Origin: SAR324 cluster bacterium
GTDB lineage: Bacteria > SAR324 > NAC60-12
NCBI GenBank assembly: GCA_022448485.1
Contig: JAKUUI010000020.1
Coordinates: forward strand, 1 to 34,464
Direction of reading: 5' to 3'
DNA: 34,464 nucleotides
Position numbers and translations under genes: made by a program. This document shows positions 1-8,847 of this stretch, piece by piece. Below the pieces are notes generated by a model, which was not told the DNA's origin, searched no databases, and was given only the letters and a program-made list of their open reading frames with translations. Numbering within the stretch: the first letter of the stretch is position 1; every line of letters begins with the position of its first letter.

Positions 1-2
1 GG

Positions 3-530
3 GTTATGCAGGAATTGAAAATTGGGCGCATCCCGGAAGATCGCATGACAACCGGACTGGTAACGAGTCTCCCCCTTTATGTGTCCATGGTGCTGCCCTG
101 GATCAGGCGTCCATTTTTCAGTCGTTTCGGGGTTCTGCGAAGAAACGAAATCCAATCCTTTACCAGCGAGATGATCAAGCGCTTCGCTATCCAAGCGACG
201 GGCCCGGAAGTGAGAACGGGAACACTTTCTGGAGGAAACCTTCAGAAAGCATTGCTGGCACGTGAACTGGCTTTTGAACCTGAGGTCTTGCTGGCATCCC
301 AACCGACACGTGGGCTGGATGTGGCTGCTGCAGAATTTGTCCATCGCCAGTTTCTCTCTCTGCGCGAAAAAGGTGCGGCGATCGTTCTCATCAGTGAAGA
401 TCTGGAAGAACTGTTTGCACTATCGGACCGCATTGTCGTGATGTACGAAGGTCGAATCGCAGGTGAGAGAAAAATTGATGGTGTCTCAGTCGAGGAAATC
501 GGATTGCTGATGGCAGGCGTCACTGTTTGA
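3..530 (+). CDS. ABC importer ATP-binding protein, C-terminal part (nucleoside/simple-sugar type), 5' end outside window
   Basis: This is the C-terminal half of a duplicated ATPase subunit that would power uptake of nucleosides or simple sugars across the inner membrane. The frame is open to the window edge, so the ATG at 6 is an internal methionine and the start lies upstream. Visible motifs are IPEDRMTTGL before the helical region, the signature LSGGNLQK, and a Walker B region reading LLASQPTRGLD. In canonical ATPases that segment is LLxDEPT, so the catalytic acidic pair is replaced by A-S-Q. A similar degenerate second ATPase domain (for example AQPTRGLD) is usual in the YufO/NupO family that goes with BmpA-type binding proteins. 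Two permease genes follow at once, which supports the assignment. The substrate cannot be fixed; nucleosides are the most likely from family knowledge. Confidence 0.88.
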   Translation, partial: VMQELKIGRIPEDRMTTGLVTSLPLYVSMVLPWIRRPFFSRFGVLRRNEIQSFTSEMIKRFAIQATGPEVRTGTLSGGNLQKALLARELAFEPEVLLASQPTRGLDVAAAEFVHRQFLSLREKGAAIVLISEDLEELFALSDRIVVMYEGRIAGERKIDGVSVEEIGLLMAGVTV

Positions 531-565
531 GTATAAAATAATGATGAATTCATAGTTAAGTTATC

Positions 566-1627
566 ATGGCCTTTCGACTCGAACTCAGAGAACAGACACC
601 TGTCTGGTTCAACATTGTTCTACCTTTGTCGGCAGTTCTGGCCACTTTGCTCCTTTGCAGTGGACTTGTGGCTCTTGCAGGAGCGAATGTTTTTCATGCC
701 TACTCAGAACTGTTCCTCAGTGCAGTATCCAGCCGGTTCAATCTGGTTGAGACTTTTGTCAAGGCTTCCCCCTTGATTTTCACTGGACTGGCAGTGGCGG
801 TTGCTTTCCGTGCAAAGTTCTGGAACATAGGAGCGGAGGGGCAACTACTCTCCGGAGCTATGGCTGCAGCTTATATAGGAGGAATCGAATCCTTGCCTTC
901 TTTTTCACTGGTCCTCCTGATGATTGCTGCATCTGCGTTGGCAGGTGCAGGTTGGGCCCTGCTGCCTGCAATTCTGCGCACACGCTTCAAGGTGGATGAT
1001 GTTGTTACGACTCTGTTGCTTAATTTCGTCATGTTCTACGTGATGACCGCACTTCTGGACGGCCCATGGAAGGATCCCCTGAGCGGTTATCCTGATTCAC
1101 CGGACATTCGCATGGATGCAGAGTTTCCCATTCTTTTGCGCGCTACCCGTTTGCACCTTGGCGTGCTACTCTCTCTGCTGGCGGCACCGATGATCTGGTG
1201 GCTCATTCGGAGGACCACCCTCGGATTTTCAATCAGTGCTGTAGGAGAAAATCCCTCTGCGTCAGCCTACGGAGGAATCCCCATTACCCGTGTACTGATT
1301 TATACGGCGTTGATCTCCGGGGGGCTTGCAGGACTTGCCGGGGCAGGTGAAGTCGGAGGACTTCACTTTCAGGTGATGGCCGGGATCTCTCCGGGTTATG
1401 GTTATACGGGTATTGTCATTGCGATGCTGGCCAGGCTCAACCCCATTGGGGTGGTGCCAGCGGCATTGTTTTTTGCCGTGGTGGTGACGGGTGCCGAAGC
1501 TATGTCCCGGGCCACAGGCGTGCCGGTTTTCCTTGCCGATGTCATCCAGGGGACCGCACTGGTAACGATGCTGATTGCCCAACTGTTTACCACCTACCGC
1601 ATACGAACTCTAACTACTCAGGGCTGA
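566..1627 (+). CDS. ABC importer permease, nucleoside/simple-sugar type (first subunit)
   Basis: A 353-residue, strongly hydrophobic inner-membrane protein with about eight to ten predicted membrane segments, belonging to the BPD_transp_2 permease group. The family stretch FWNIGAEGQLLSGA near residue 90 and the loop GFSISAVGENPSASAYGGI near residue 225 are typical of the YufP/NupP permease of BmpA-dependent nucleoside importers. It follows the ATPase gene by 35 bases and precedes a second, related permease by 3 bases, so all three are almost certainly one operon. The start at 566 is the first ATG of the frame, and hydrophobic sequence begins about 15 residues later. The region is richer in G+C than the genes from 2.6 kb onward. 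The substrate is inferred from the family only. Confidence 0.9.
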   Translation: MAFRLELREQTPVWFNIVLPLSAVLATLLLCSGLVALAGANVFHAYSELFLSAVSSRFNLVETFVKASPLIFTGLAVAVAFRAKFWNIGAEGQLLSGAMAAAYIGGIESLPSFSLVLLMIAASALAGAGWALLPAILRTRFKVDDVVTTLLLNFVMFYVMTALLDGPWKDPLSGYPDSPDIRMDAEFPILLRATRLHLGVLLSLLAAPMIWWLIRRTTLGFSISAVGENPSASAYGGIPITRVLIYTALISGGLAGLAGAGEVGGLHFQVMAGISPGYGYTGIVIAMLARLNPIGVVPAALFFAVVVTGAEAMSRATGVPVFLADVIQGTALVTMLIAQLFTTYRIRTLTTQG

Positions 1628-1630
1628 TTC

Positions 1631-2575
1631 ATGGAAGAGATCATTTCACAGATTTTCCAGGTAGGATTTTTTACGGCAATGATCAGAATTGCCACACCGT
1701 TTGTATTTGCGACGATAGGGGAGCTTTTTGCGGAGCGCTCCGGAGTGCTCAATCTTGGAATTGAGGGAATTATGCTGTTTGGAGCAATGACAGGTTTTTC
1801 CACTGCTTATTTCAGTAACAGTCTCTGGTTGGGTATCCTGGCAGCAATGCTCACAGGGATGATGATGGCGACATTGATGGGATTTCTAACAGTCAGTCTG
1901 GGGCTGAGTCAGCATGTATCAGGAATTGGAATCACTCTGCTTTCCACAGGGTTTGCTTTTTTTTTCTACCGTCTCATCTTCGGTCAGCCTTCAACTCTTC
2001 CAAACATCAAAGCTTTTGAACCGGTTAGCGTTCCATTTCTCAAGGAAATTCCATGGATAGGTCCGGTTCTTTTCGAGCAGACGGCCTTGACCTATTTGGC
2101 CTTTGCTCTGGTTCCTCTGGCTGCCTTCCTTCTGCACCAAACTCCCTGGGGGCTTAATTTGAGGACAGTTGGTGAAAATCCCCATGCAGCAGATTCAGCG
2201 GGAGTCAGCGTCTCTGCTATGCGTTACCAGGGTCTGCTCATTTCCGGTGCATTGATGGGAATTGCAGGCGCTTTTCTGGTGATGGTTCAGTTTAATGCCT
2301 TCACTTTTGGTGTTATTTCAGGACGTGGTTGGATTTGCATCGCCCTGGTTGTCTTTGGACAATGGGGACCCTGGAAAAGTGCAGCCGGAGCTCTTCTTTT
2401 TGCACTGATCGATGCCCTGCAGCTTAGGCTTCAGGCCAGCAGTGTCATTGAATTACCTTATCAGGTTTTTCTGATGATGCCCTTTGTGCTGACCATTGTC
2501 ACCATGACATTGGTATCCAGAAATGCCCGGGCTCCCTCTGCGTTGCTTATACCTTTCCGTAAAGAAGAACGCTAA
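1631..2575 (+). CDS. ABC importer permease, nucleoside/simple-sugar type (second subunit)
   Basis: A 314-residue inner-membrane permease, the partner of the preceding permease. FATIGELFAERSGVLNLGIEGIMLFGA near residues 26-52 is the hallmark of the YufQ/NupQ subunit, and NLRTVGENPHAADSAGVSV near residue 175 matches the coupling loop region of this family. The start lies 3 bases after the upstream stop codon, with AGGG about 8 bases upstream, so translation is probably coupled. It is the last gene of the transporter operon: the next 230 bases are AT-rich and non-coding, and then proS begins. No substrate-binding lipoprotein gene is in view; in this family it normally sits upstream of the ATPase, which would be outside the window. 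Confidence 0.9.
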   Translation: MEEIISQIFQVGFFTAMIRIATPFVFATIGELFAERSGVLNLGIEGIMLFGAMTGFSTAYFSNSLWLGILAAMLTGMMMATLMGFLTVSLGLSQHVSGIGITLLSTGFAFFFYRLIFGQPSTLPNIKAFEPVSVPFLKEIPWIGPVLFEQTALTYLAFALVPLAAFLLHQTPWGLNLRTVGENPHAADSAGVSVSAMRYQGLLISGALMGIAGAFLVMVQFNAFTFGVISGRGWICIALVVFGQWGPWKSAAGALLFALIDALQLRLQASSVIELPYQVFLMMPFVLTIVTMTLVSRNARAPSALLIPFRKEER

Positions 2576-2804
2576 GCCTAAAGGTTGCTCATGTAATTTA
2601 TTTTATTTGGTATTATTATTTTATTTACTATTTAAATTCATCCATTTTTTTTACTACATTACAAAAACGTCTTGTATCTATGTCATTAAGTTAGTAGTTT
2701 CATAGACTTAATCCAACAACGTCAACTCATGCTGACAAAACTAATTCTCCGTTGTAAGTTGGAGCTGAACCCCCTTTTGTATTTCCCAAAAAATATCTGC
2801 CCAA

Positions 2805-4244
2805 ATGGCAAAAAATATTACACCTCGCAAAGAAAACTACTCTCAGTGGTATCTTGATGTGATTGCTGCCGGACAGCTTGCTGACTATGCACCTGTTAAA
2901 GGCTGTATGGTGATTCGTCCTACTGGATATGCCATCTGGGAAGCCATGCAGGCCCGCTTGGATCGCATGTTCAAAGAAACAGGTCATGTCAATGCTTCAT
3001 TTCCTTTGTTGATTCCAAAGCATTTTATGGAACGTGAGGCCGAGCATGTTGAAGGATTCAGTCCGGAATGTGCCGTCGTTACGCATGGAGGCGGAAAAGA
3101 ACTGGAAGAGCCACTTATGATTCGGCCGACTTCTGAGACAGTTATCGGTCACATGTATTCGCAATGGATTCACAGTTATCGCGATCTTCCTGTGTTGATC
3201 AACCAGTGGTGCAATGTAATGCGCTGGGAAATGCGTACCCGCTTATTTTTGCGCACTTCAGAGTTTCTTTGGCAGGAAGGCCACACAGCTCATGAAACTG
3301 CTGAAGAAGCCCAGGAAGAAACATTACGGATGCTGGAAATCTACCGTATTTTTCAGGAAGAATATCTGGCAATTCCTGTAATTACGGGTCTAAAATCTGA
3401 ATCTGAAAAATTTCCTGGTGCGCTGGCTACATATTCAATTGAAGCAATGATGCAGGATGGAAAAGCCCTGCAATCAGGCACCTCACACAATTTAGGTCAA
3501 AATTTCGCAAAAGCTTTTGAGATTGATTATCTAGATCGCAACAACAATCAAAAATATGTTTGGACAACAAGTTGGGGAGTTTCAACACGAATGATCGGTG
3601 GTTTGATCATGACACATAGTGATGACGACGGTTTAATTATTCCACCAAAAATTGCTCCCATTCAAGTTGCAATTGTACCTATTTTTAATAATGATCAGCA
3701 ACGCAGCGAAACCCTTGAGTTTGCAGAAAAAGTTACAAACCGGCTCCATGAAAAGATTGATCAGCTCCAAATAAAAATTGATACTCGTGATAATTTGCGT
3801 CCTGCCGAAAAGTTTTTTCATTGGATTCAGCAGGGCGTTCCTGTGAGAATAGAAGTAGGTCCGCGCGATGTAAAAAAACAGTCGGCAATGGTGGCGAGAC
3901 GGGATATACAAGAAAAAAATTCAGTCCCACTTGAAAACATTACTCAACATATTGTAGAGTTGTTGGAAAGGATACAAGACAACTTGTTTCAACGCGCGCT
4001 GGACTACAGGAAGGCCAATACACACACTGCCGCAAGTTACGGAGAGTTCAAGGAAATAATTGCTAATGAAGGTGGATTTATTTTTGCTCACTGGGACAGA
4101 TCAAAAGAAGCTGAAGCACAAATAAAACAGGAAACAAAGGCGACGATCCGCTGTCTTCCACTTGAAGACAGATCTGAGGCAGGAAAATGTATGGTAACTG
4201 GAGCTCCATCTGAACAGGAGGTGCTGTTTGCAATTGCTTACTGA
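2805..4244 (+). CDS. proS: Prolyl-tRNA synthetase, type 3 (archaeal/eukaryotic-like)
   Basis: A cytosolic class II synthetase that charges tRNA-Pro with proline. At 479 residues it is the short type 3 enzyme, without the large editing insertion of the roughly 570-residue standard bacterial form. Visible motifs are [10 protein letters not shown] with EAEHVEGF early on, [17 protein letters not shown], the motif 2 region [31 protein letters not shown], and the motif 3 region [18 protein letters not shown]. The anticodon-binding domain begins around [11 protein letters not shown] and is followed by the extra C-terminal domain typical of this type. The start at 2805 gives [16 protein letters not shown], normal for the family; no good Shine-Dalgarno is visible. 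A PRPP-synthetase-like gene follows after 46 bases. Confidence 0.96.
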   Translation: MAKNITPRKENYSQWYLDVIAAGQLADYAPVKGCMVIRPTGYAIWEAMQARLDRMFKETGHVNASFPLLIPKHFMEREAEHVEGFSPECAVVTHGGGKELEEPLMIRPTSETVIGHMYSQWIHSYRDLPVLINQWCNVMRWEMRTRLFLRTSEFLWQEGHTAHETAEEAQEETLRMLEIYRIFQEEYLAIPVITGLKSESEKFPGALATYSIEAMMQDGKALQSGTSHNLGQNFAKAFEIDYLDRNNNQKYVWTTSWGVSTRMIGGLIMTHSDDDGLIIPPKIAPIQVAIVPIFNNDQQRSETLEFAEKVTNRLHEKIDQLQIKIDTRDNLRPAEKFFHWIQQGVPVRIEVGPRDVKKQSAMVARRDIQEKNSVPLENITQHIVELLERIQDNLFQRALDYRKANTHTAASYGEFKEIIANEGGFIFAHWDRSKEAEAQIKQETKATIRCLPLEDRSEAGKCMVTGAPSEQEVLFAIAY

Positions 4245-4268
4245 AGAGTATGCAAATAAATGTAATAA

Positions 4269-4291
4269 AATCTTAAACTAATCAAGATTAG
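4269..4291 (+). promoter_or_regulatory. Overlapping inverted repeats at the GTG start of the PRPP-synthetase-like gene
   Basis: AATCTT (4269-4274) can pair with AAGATT (4284-4289). Alternatively CTAATC (4278-4283) can pair with GATTAG (4286-4291), which includes the G of the GTG start codon. The two pairings exclude each other. This could affect initiation or act as a protein-binding palindrome. The stems are short and AT-rich, so chance is a real alternative. Confidence 0.25.
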
Positions 4292-5520
4292 TGAACAATC
4301 ACATTATTGTCTCTAACGTTAGTGACGATTCTTTTGCGCTTGGGGTTGGCTATGCGCACTCTCAGGAAATTGACATTTCTGATATAATCGCTCTGAAAAC
4401 ATTTATCAATAATGAGTTTTGTCCTAGATTTCTGCAGGATCATGTTACAGAAGAAACTCTGGGTCATGGACTAAAAGGCAAATCAGTTTACATTGTTTCC
4501 ACACATTCTGCATACCATTCACGCGACGAGCTGGCGATGCGGAATTATTTAATTGCTTCCGCAGCCAAGGAGAATGGTGCAGAATTTGTTGCTTTGGTTG
4601 AACCAGATTTATTTTATTCCGCACAAGATCGTGGACCAAGAACTATTGACCATCCGCAAGTTACTGATTTTGCTTCACGAGAAAAATTCGTTGGGCAACC
4701 TTGTTCAGCGGAAATGTATGCCCAACTGCTGAAAACATCAGGTGTTGATTCTGTGATGACGGTTCACAACCACAAACCGGACGTGATGCGGAATATATAT
4801 GAAAAAGTCAATCCAACTGGAAATTCCCGTAAAATTTCATCTTTTCTGAATTTAGACATTTCTCCCCTCATTGCCAACTATATTCTCCGTTCGGGACTTG
4901 TGCGCCTTTGGAATTATGGTGAGCATGTTGGCTTTGTCGCACCAGACGATGGTGCAGTCGATTTTGTTAACCGCGTGAGAGAATTTACTGGACTTCATAA
5001 CTCAGTTATGGTGAATTTCAAGAAAACGCGCCATGGTCAACGTGACGTAACAGTTGATTTTAGCGAAGATGCCGAGCTGCTGAAAGGCCGCGATATTTTC
5101 ATTCTCGATGATATGATACGGACCGGTGGAACAATTGCGGCAAATATTAATGCAATCGCGGAGTCCAAGAGTTGCCGTCCCGCAAACATCTTTTTCTACA
5201 GCACACATTCAACAGTCTCTCCTGAAGCCCGTGAAAACTTAAATTCTCCTCACCTGAATCAATTCATAACGAGCAACACGATTCCCAGTGTACTGAATCG
5301 TGACGTTCAGGGCCGTCTGCGTAAAAAAATTGTAGTCTTGAAAATTGAAAAGTGGATTGCTAATGCGATCAGACATTGTCTGGAAGAAGCCCAATTTCCT
5401 GATGAAATATATGGGATTAATTCTGTTGCGCAATCCGATGATTTTTACGAGGTTGACCTCTCAACAAAAAATCCTCTGCATAATAAGTCCCGCATTCAAC
5501 AGTACGAATTAACTATCTGA
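4291..5520 (+). CDS. PRPP synthetase (ribose-phosphate pyrophosphokinase)-like protein, extended
   Basis: The enzyme family makes 5-phosphoribosyl-1-pyrophosphate from ribose 5-phosphate and ATP for nucleotide, histidine and tryptophan synthesis. Recognisable parts are DLFYSAQDRG near residues 106-115 (matching YARQDR of standard enzymes), TVHNHK near 157-162 at the place of the TVDLHA histidine, a basic flexible-loop-like stretch KKTRHGQRDV near 244-253, and the PRPP-binding loop LDDMIRTGGT at 272-281. It is 409 residues, against about 315 for usual Prs, with extra sequence at both ends and an insertion after QDRG. The first codon is GTG and sits on the edge of an inverted repeat. The stop is 2 bases before trkA. 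It may be an authentic divergent Prs or a paralogue of changed function. Confidence 0.75.
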   Translation: MNNHIIVSNVSDDSFALGVGYAHSQEIDISDIIALKTFINNEFCPRFLQDHVTEETLGHGLKGKSVYIVSTHSAYHSRDELAMRNYLIASAAKENGAEFVALVEPDLFYSAQDRGPRTIDHPQVTDFASREKFVGQPCSAEMYAQLLKTSGVDSVMTVHNHKPDVMRNIYEKVNPTGNSRKISSFLNLDISPLIANYILRSGLVRLWNYGEHVGFVAPDDGAVDFVNRVREFTGLHNSVMVNFKKTRHGQRDVTVDFSEDAELLKGRDIFILDDMIRTGGTIAANINAIAESKSCRPANIFFYSTHSTVSPEARENLNSPHLNQFITSNTIPSVLNRDVQGRLRKKIVVLKIEKWIANAIRHCLEEAQFPDEIYGINSVAQSDDFYEVDLSTKNPLHNKSRIQQYELTI

Positions 5521-5522
5521 AT

Positions 5523-6911
5523 ATGTCTAAAGACGAAAGTACGCTCATCCTTGGAATTGGCGGAGTGGGAATGCACCTTGCTCAACGCCTGGTGCATGAA
5601 GGTTACCCTGTTACTGTTATTGAATCTGATTCTGATTTAATTGAAGCAGCTACAGAGTCATTGGATGCCCGCTTGATATGCGGAAATGCCATGCATCTCT
5701 CAAGCTGGCGGGAGGCTAATGCTCAGGGAATGGGGCTGATGATTGCTGCCACAAACGATGATTCCACCAATATGTTGTCTTCATTGATTGCGGACAGATT
5801 CGGCATTGAGAGAAAAATTGTCAGGACACGCTCCATTGATTTAATGGATGGAGGCATTCTATCTCAGGAAGACTTTAAGATTGACCTGATGGTTCATCCT
5901 GAAGAATTGGTCGCACAGGAGATATATCGGCTCGTGCAACGTGCGTCCTGCAACGATATTACCGCGGTTGGTGAAGGAAATATGCTTGTTCTTGCCATGC
6001 GGGTTAACGAAGATTCACCACTGATTCATAAAACACCAAAAGAACTTTCTGAAAAACACACAGAATATCATTTCAGGGTTGTGGCAATTGCCCGTGGAAT
6101 TTCAACTATTATACCACATGCAGACGATCAAATCCGTCCATTGGATCAAGTTTTTATTATGGCCCGATCGAATGATATGAGGCCTTTGATGCAAATGATG
6201 AAAATTGAACATAAAAAAATTGACTGCATGATGATTTTGGGTGGTGGTTTAGTAGGAAGCAGAGTAGCACAACTGTTGGAGAAAGAAGTAGAAATAAAGC
6301 TGATTGAAAATAATCAGAATCGTGCTGACGAACTTGCATCTGACTTAAAATATACTGAGGTCATTCAAGGTGATGGTACAGATGCTAATGTGCTGGTTAT
6401 GTCAGGACTAGATGTTACCGAATCTTTCATTGCAACAACTGGAGATAACGAAGCAAACATAATCAGCTGCCTATTGGCCAAACATTTAATGAATCGTAAT
6501 AATCGCGACCAGCATACAGGACATGGAAAGACAATTGCGCTGGTAAACAAGGAAGACTACCTTGTTTTGGCATCCACAATTGGATTGGATATAGCTCTCA
6601 ATGCAAAAATTTCTGCAGCCAATGAAATCCTCAAATTCATTCGCAGAAATGAAATCTTATCGGTGGCACACCTGCATGGAGTAGATGCAGAAGTTGTTGA
6701 ACTGATAGCGGCACCCGGCTCAGATATTGCACGCAAGCCTTTGAAAAAATTGGCGAGTTACTTTCGTCAGCATAAAATTTTGATCGGAGGTGTTGAGCAG
6801 GATGGAGTTTGGAAAGTTGCGGTAGGTTCAACAGAAATTCAACCTCACAATCGGGTAATTGCCGTTTGTTCCTCACAAAATCTGAAAAAAGTAAGACAGT
6901 TATTTAATTGA
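5523..6911 (+). CDS. trkA: Trk potassium uptake regulatory protein TrkA
   Basis: A 462-residue cytosolic regulator that binds NAD(H) or nucleotides and gates a TrkH/KtrB-type potassium channel at the inner membrane. It has the full TrkA arrangement: first RCK/TrkA-N domain with ILGIGGVGMHLAQRL near the start and an acidic strand end at VIESD, a TrkA-C domain, then a second TrkA-N domain with MILGGGLVGSRVAQLL near residue 237 and LIENN, and a final TrkA-C domain. The length is the family norm (about 458). It begins 2 bases after the PRPP-synthetase-like gene, so the two are probably translated together. No trkH/ktrB transporter gene is in the window. Confidence 0.95.
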   Translation: MSKDESTLILGIGGVGMHLAQRLVHEGYPVTVIESDSDLIEAATESLDARLICGNAMHLSSWREANAQGMGLMIAATNDDSTNMLSSLIADRFGIERKIVRTRSIDLMDGGILSQEDFKIDLMVHPEELVAQEIYRLVQRASCNDITAVGEGNMLVLAMRVNEDSPLIHKTPKELSEKHTEYHFRVVAIARGISTIIPHADDQIRPLDQVFIMARSNDMRPLMQMMKIEHKKIDCMMILGGGLVGSRVAQLLEKEVEIKLIENNQNRADELASDLKYTEVIQGDGTDANVLVMSGLDVTESFIATTGDNEANIISCLLAKHLMNRNNRDQHTGHGKTIALVNKEDYLVLASTIGLDIALNAKISAANEILKFIRRNEILSVAHLHGVDAEVVELIAAPGSDIARKPLKKLASYFRQHKILIGGVEQDGVWKVAVGSTEIQPHNRVIAVCSSQNLKKVRQLFN

Positions 6912-7000
6912 AATAATTAGTTTTATTACCCTTCAAACATATTAATAATTTTTTTCAAAAAATCCTACCATTATTAAATGAATGGGTATATACTATTTCA

Positions 7001-7333
7001 ATGAAATTGCTGTTAAGAGGTTTTACAGTGCTGTTTGTCCTTGCAGTTGGAGGATGTAGCTACGAACGAACGTATGTGTATCCTTTGGGGCAACGTCTTG
7101 AGCTACAAAGGATATGCCGTTCAGTGAGTGCCGAAAATACAAATCGATTCATGGTTTTATTGGGTAAAATTTACCCCCTGAACAATGATGGGCACACAGC
7201 AGCACTTGAAGAAATCAGCACAAATTTAGAAGATGCAGGATATTTTTGCGGCCCTTTTCGCCTGAGAAATGCTCCTTGTTCAATTGGAAAAAACAAACGG
7301 ATTGATCAAACAACGTGTGCTTTCTCCAGGTAA
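7001..7333 (+). CDS. Small putative lipoprotein, unknown function
   Basis: A 110-residue protein I do not recognise. It starts MKLLLRGFTVLFVLAVGGC, a basic residue followed by a hydrophobic stretch and a lipobox-like VGGC with the cysteine at position 19, which suggests a lipoprotein exported through the Sec pathway. The mature part has four further cysteines (around residue 39 and in YFCG, APCS and TTCAF), which could form disulfides in the periplasm. It stands alone between trkA and ftsA, about 90 bases after trkA, with AT-rich sequence containing TATACT shortly upstream of the start. It could be a small envelope protein tied to the division genes, but nothing in the sequence shows that. 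Confidence 0.6.
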   Translation: MKLLLRGFTVLFVLAVGGCSYERTYVYPLGQRLELQRICRSVSAENTNRFMVLLGKIYPLNNDGHTAALEEISTNLEDAGYFCGPFRLRNAPCSIGKNKRIDQTTCAFSR

Positions 7334-7545
7334 ACTATTGGAATAATTTGATTATTTGTAAAATTATTTTTTTATGATATGCACAAGTCTATTAGAAAAT
7401 TCCAAGATTTTTTTTTTGAAAATTATTTCTATACTGTCGGAACGCAGTTTTAACATGGACAGTAAATTGCACCCGATCAATTGTTTGTTGTGTTTATTTA
7501 CAAAAACTGCAATTAGAGCGAAAACTTGCGAGACGAGGAGCATGG

Positions 7546-8787
7546 ATGCCGTCGAAAAATAATAATAATAACTTGACCGTAGGACTTGATATTGGAACCA
7601 CAAAAATCTGTGCAATTGCAGTTGAGGGCGATGATGTTGAAGAATTGAATGTGGTTGGTGTCGGCACAGCAAAATCAGATGGCTTGCGCAAAGGAGTTGT
7701 TGTCAACATTGAAAAGACAGTCAAGGCAATCAAAAAAGCAGTTGAAGAATGTGAATTAATGTGTGGAACACAGATTCGCTCAGTTTTTGCGGGAATTGCT
7801 GGACATCATATCAGGGGACAAAACAGCAGAGGGATGGTCACGGTTTATCATAACCGTATTGTTACGGATGAAGATATTCGCCGAGTAATTGATGCTGCTC
7901 AAGTTTTGATTCCGAATGATAGAGAGGTGTTGCATATACTTCCACAGGAATTCATTGTTGACGACCAAGATGGAGTTCAAAATCCGCTCGGCATGGCTGC
8001 AGCACGACTAGAGGTAAACGTCCATATAGTCACTGGTTCAGTAACCTCTGCCCAAAATATTATTAAATGCTGCAACCAGTCTGGTCTTGATGTGGAGGAC
8101 ATTGTCTTAGAACCTTTGTCTTCAAGTCAGGCCGTACTCAGCCCTGATGAGCAGGAAGTAGGTGTTGTACTGGTTGACATTGGTGGAGGAACAACAGACG
8201 TCACCATTTATTCAGAAGGCAGCATTGTCCACACCGCTGTTTTAGCCTTGGGGGGAAATCATTTGACACACGATATTGCTATAGGTTTAGGTGCTCCTCT
8301 GCATGAAGCAGAAGAAATAAAGCACAAGTATGGGGTGGCAATGTCCACAATGGTGGAAGAAGACGAAATGATTGATGTCCCTAGTGTAGGGGGGCGAAAT
8401 AACCGCACCATGCAAAAACGAGTACTTGCTAGTATCATCGAGGATCGTTTTAGGGAAATATTTGAATTGATTGCTCATGAAATTGAGAAGACTCACTTCC
8501 ACACATTGATGGCTTCTGGAGTCGTTATTACCGGAGGCACCTGCATTATGCCCGGTGCTGACATGCTTGCTTCACAAGTTCTGAATTTGCCGGTACGGGT
8601 GGGTTATCCAGAAAATATTGCTGGTTTGCGTGAAATGATTTATTCGCCGAAATATGCAACCAGTGTAGGACTTGTTCGTTACGGAATTACGAGCAATCAA
8701 GGGAAATTGAATTTTGTAGGAGATGACACAAATTTATTTCATAAAGTATCCAGAAGAATGAAAGATTGGATGCAAGATTTCTTTTAG
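7546..8787 (+). CDS. ftsA: Cell division protein FtsA
   Basis: An actin-like ATPase that anchors FtsZ filaments to the inner membrane and recruits later divisome proteins. The 413-residue length is normal. It shows the phosphate-1 motif GLDIGTTKI near residue 13, the family 1C-domain region, the phosphate-2 motif DIGGGTTDVT near 211-220, and GVVITGGTCIMPG near residue 325. The C-terminus LFHKVSRRMKDWMQDFF is the amphipathic membrane-targeting helix. The ATG at 7546 is chosen because GAGGAG lies about 5 bases upstream; the ATG at 7542 is out of frame. ftsZ follows closely, as in most bacteria, but ftsQ, murC and ddl, which usually precede ftsA, are absent. Confidence 0.97.
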   Translation: MPSKNNNNNLTVGLDIGTTKICAIAVEGDDVEELNVVGVGTAKSDGLRKGVVVNIEKTVKAIKKAVEECELMCGTQIRSVFAGIAGHHIRGQNSRGMVTVYHNRIVTDEDIRRVIDAAQVLIPNDREVLHILPQEFIVDDQDGVQNPLGMAAARLEVNVHIVTGSVTSAQNIIKCCNQSGLDVEDIVLEPLSSSQAVLSPDEQEVGVVLVDIGGGTTDVTIYSEGSIVHTAVLALGGNHLTHDIAIGLGAPLHEAEEIKHKYGVAMSTMVEEDEMIDVPSVGGRNNRTMQKRVLASIIEDRFREIFELIAHEIEKTHFHTLMASGVVITGGTCIMPGADMLASQVLNLPVRVGYPENIAGLREMIYSPKYATSVGLVRYGITSNQGKLNFVGDDTNLFHKVSRRMKDWMQDFF

Positions 8788-8847
8788 TTATTATTTGATA
8801 CGACAAAATCAAACATGATTTCTATGAAACAATCAATGAGGACTGAC

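Noticed and set aside
2523-2705. 60-residue plus-strand ORF after the second permease gene
   Set aside because: It overlaps the end of the permease gene, then runs through AT-rich sequence giving Phe/Tyr/Leu-rich translation; no gene-like features.
7404-7415. Poly-T tract as terminator of the mini-lipoprotein gene
   Set aside because: No stable stem precedes it; homopolymer runs are common in the AT-rich gaps here.
7374-7562. 62-residue plus-strand ORF upstream of ftsA
   Set aside because: AT-rich, no Shine-Dalgarno, and overlaps the well-supported ftsA start; treated as leader sequence.
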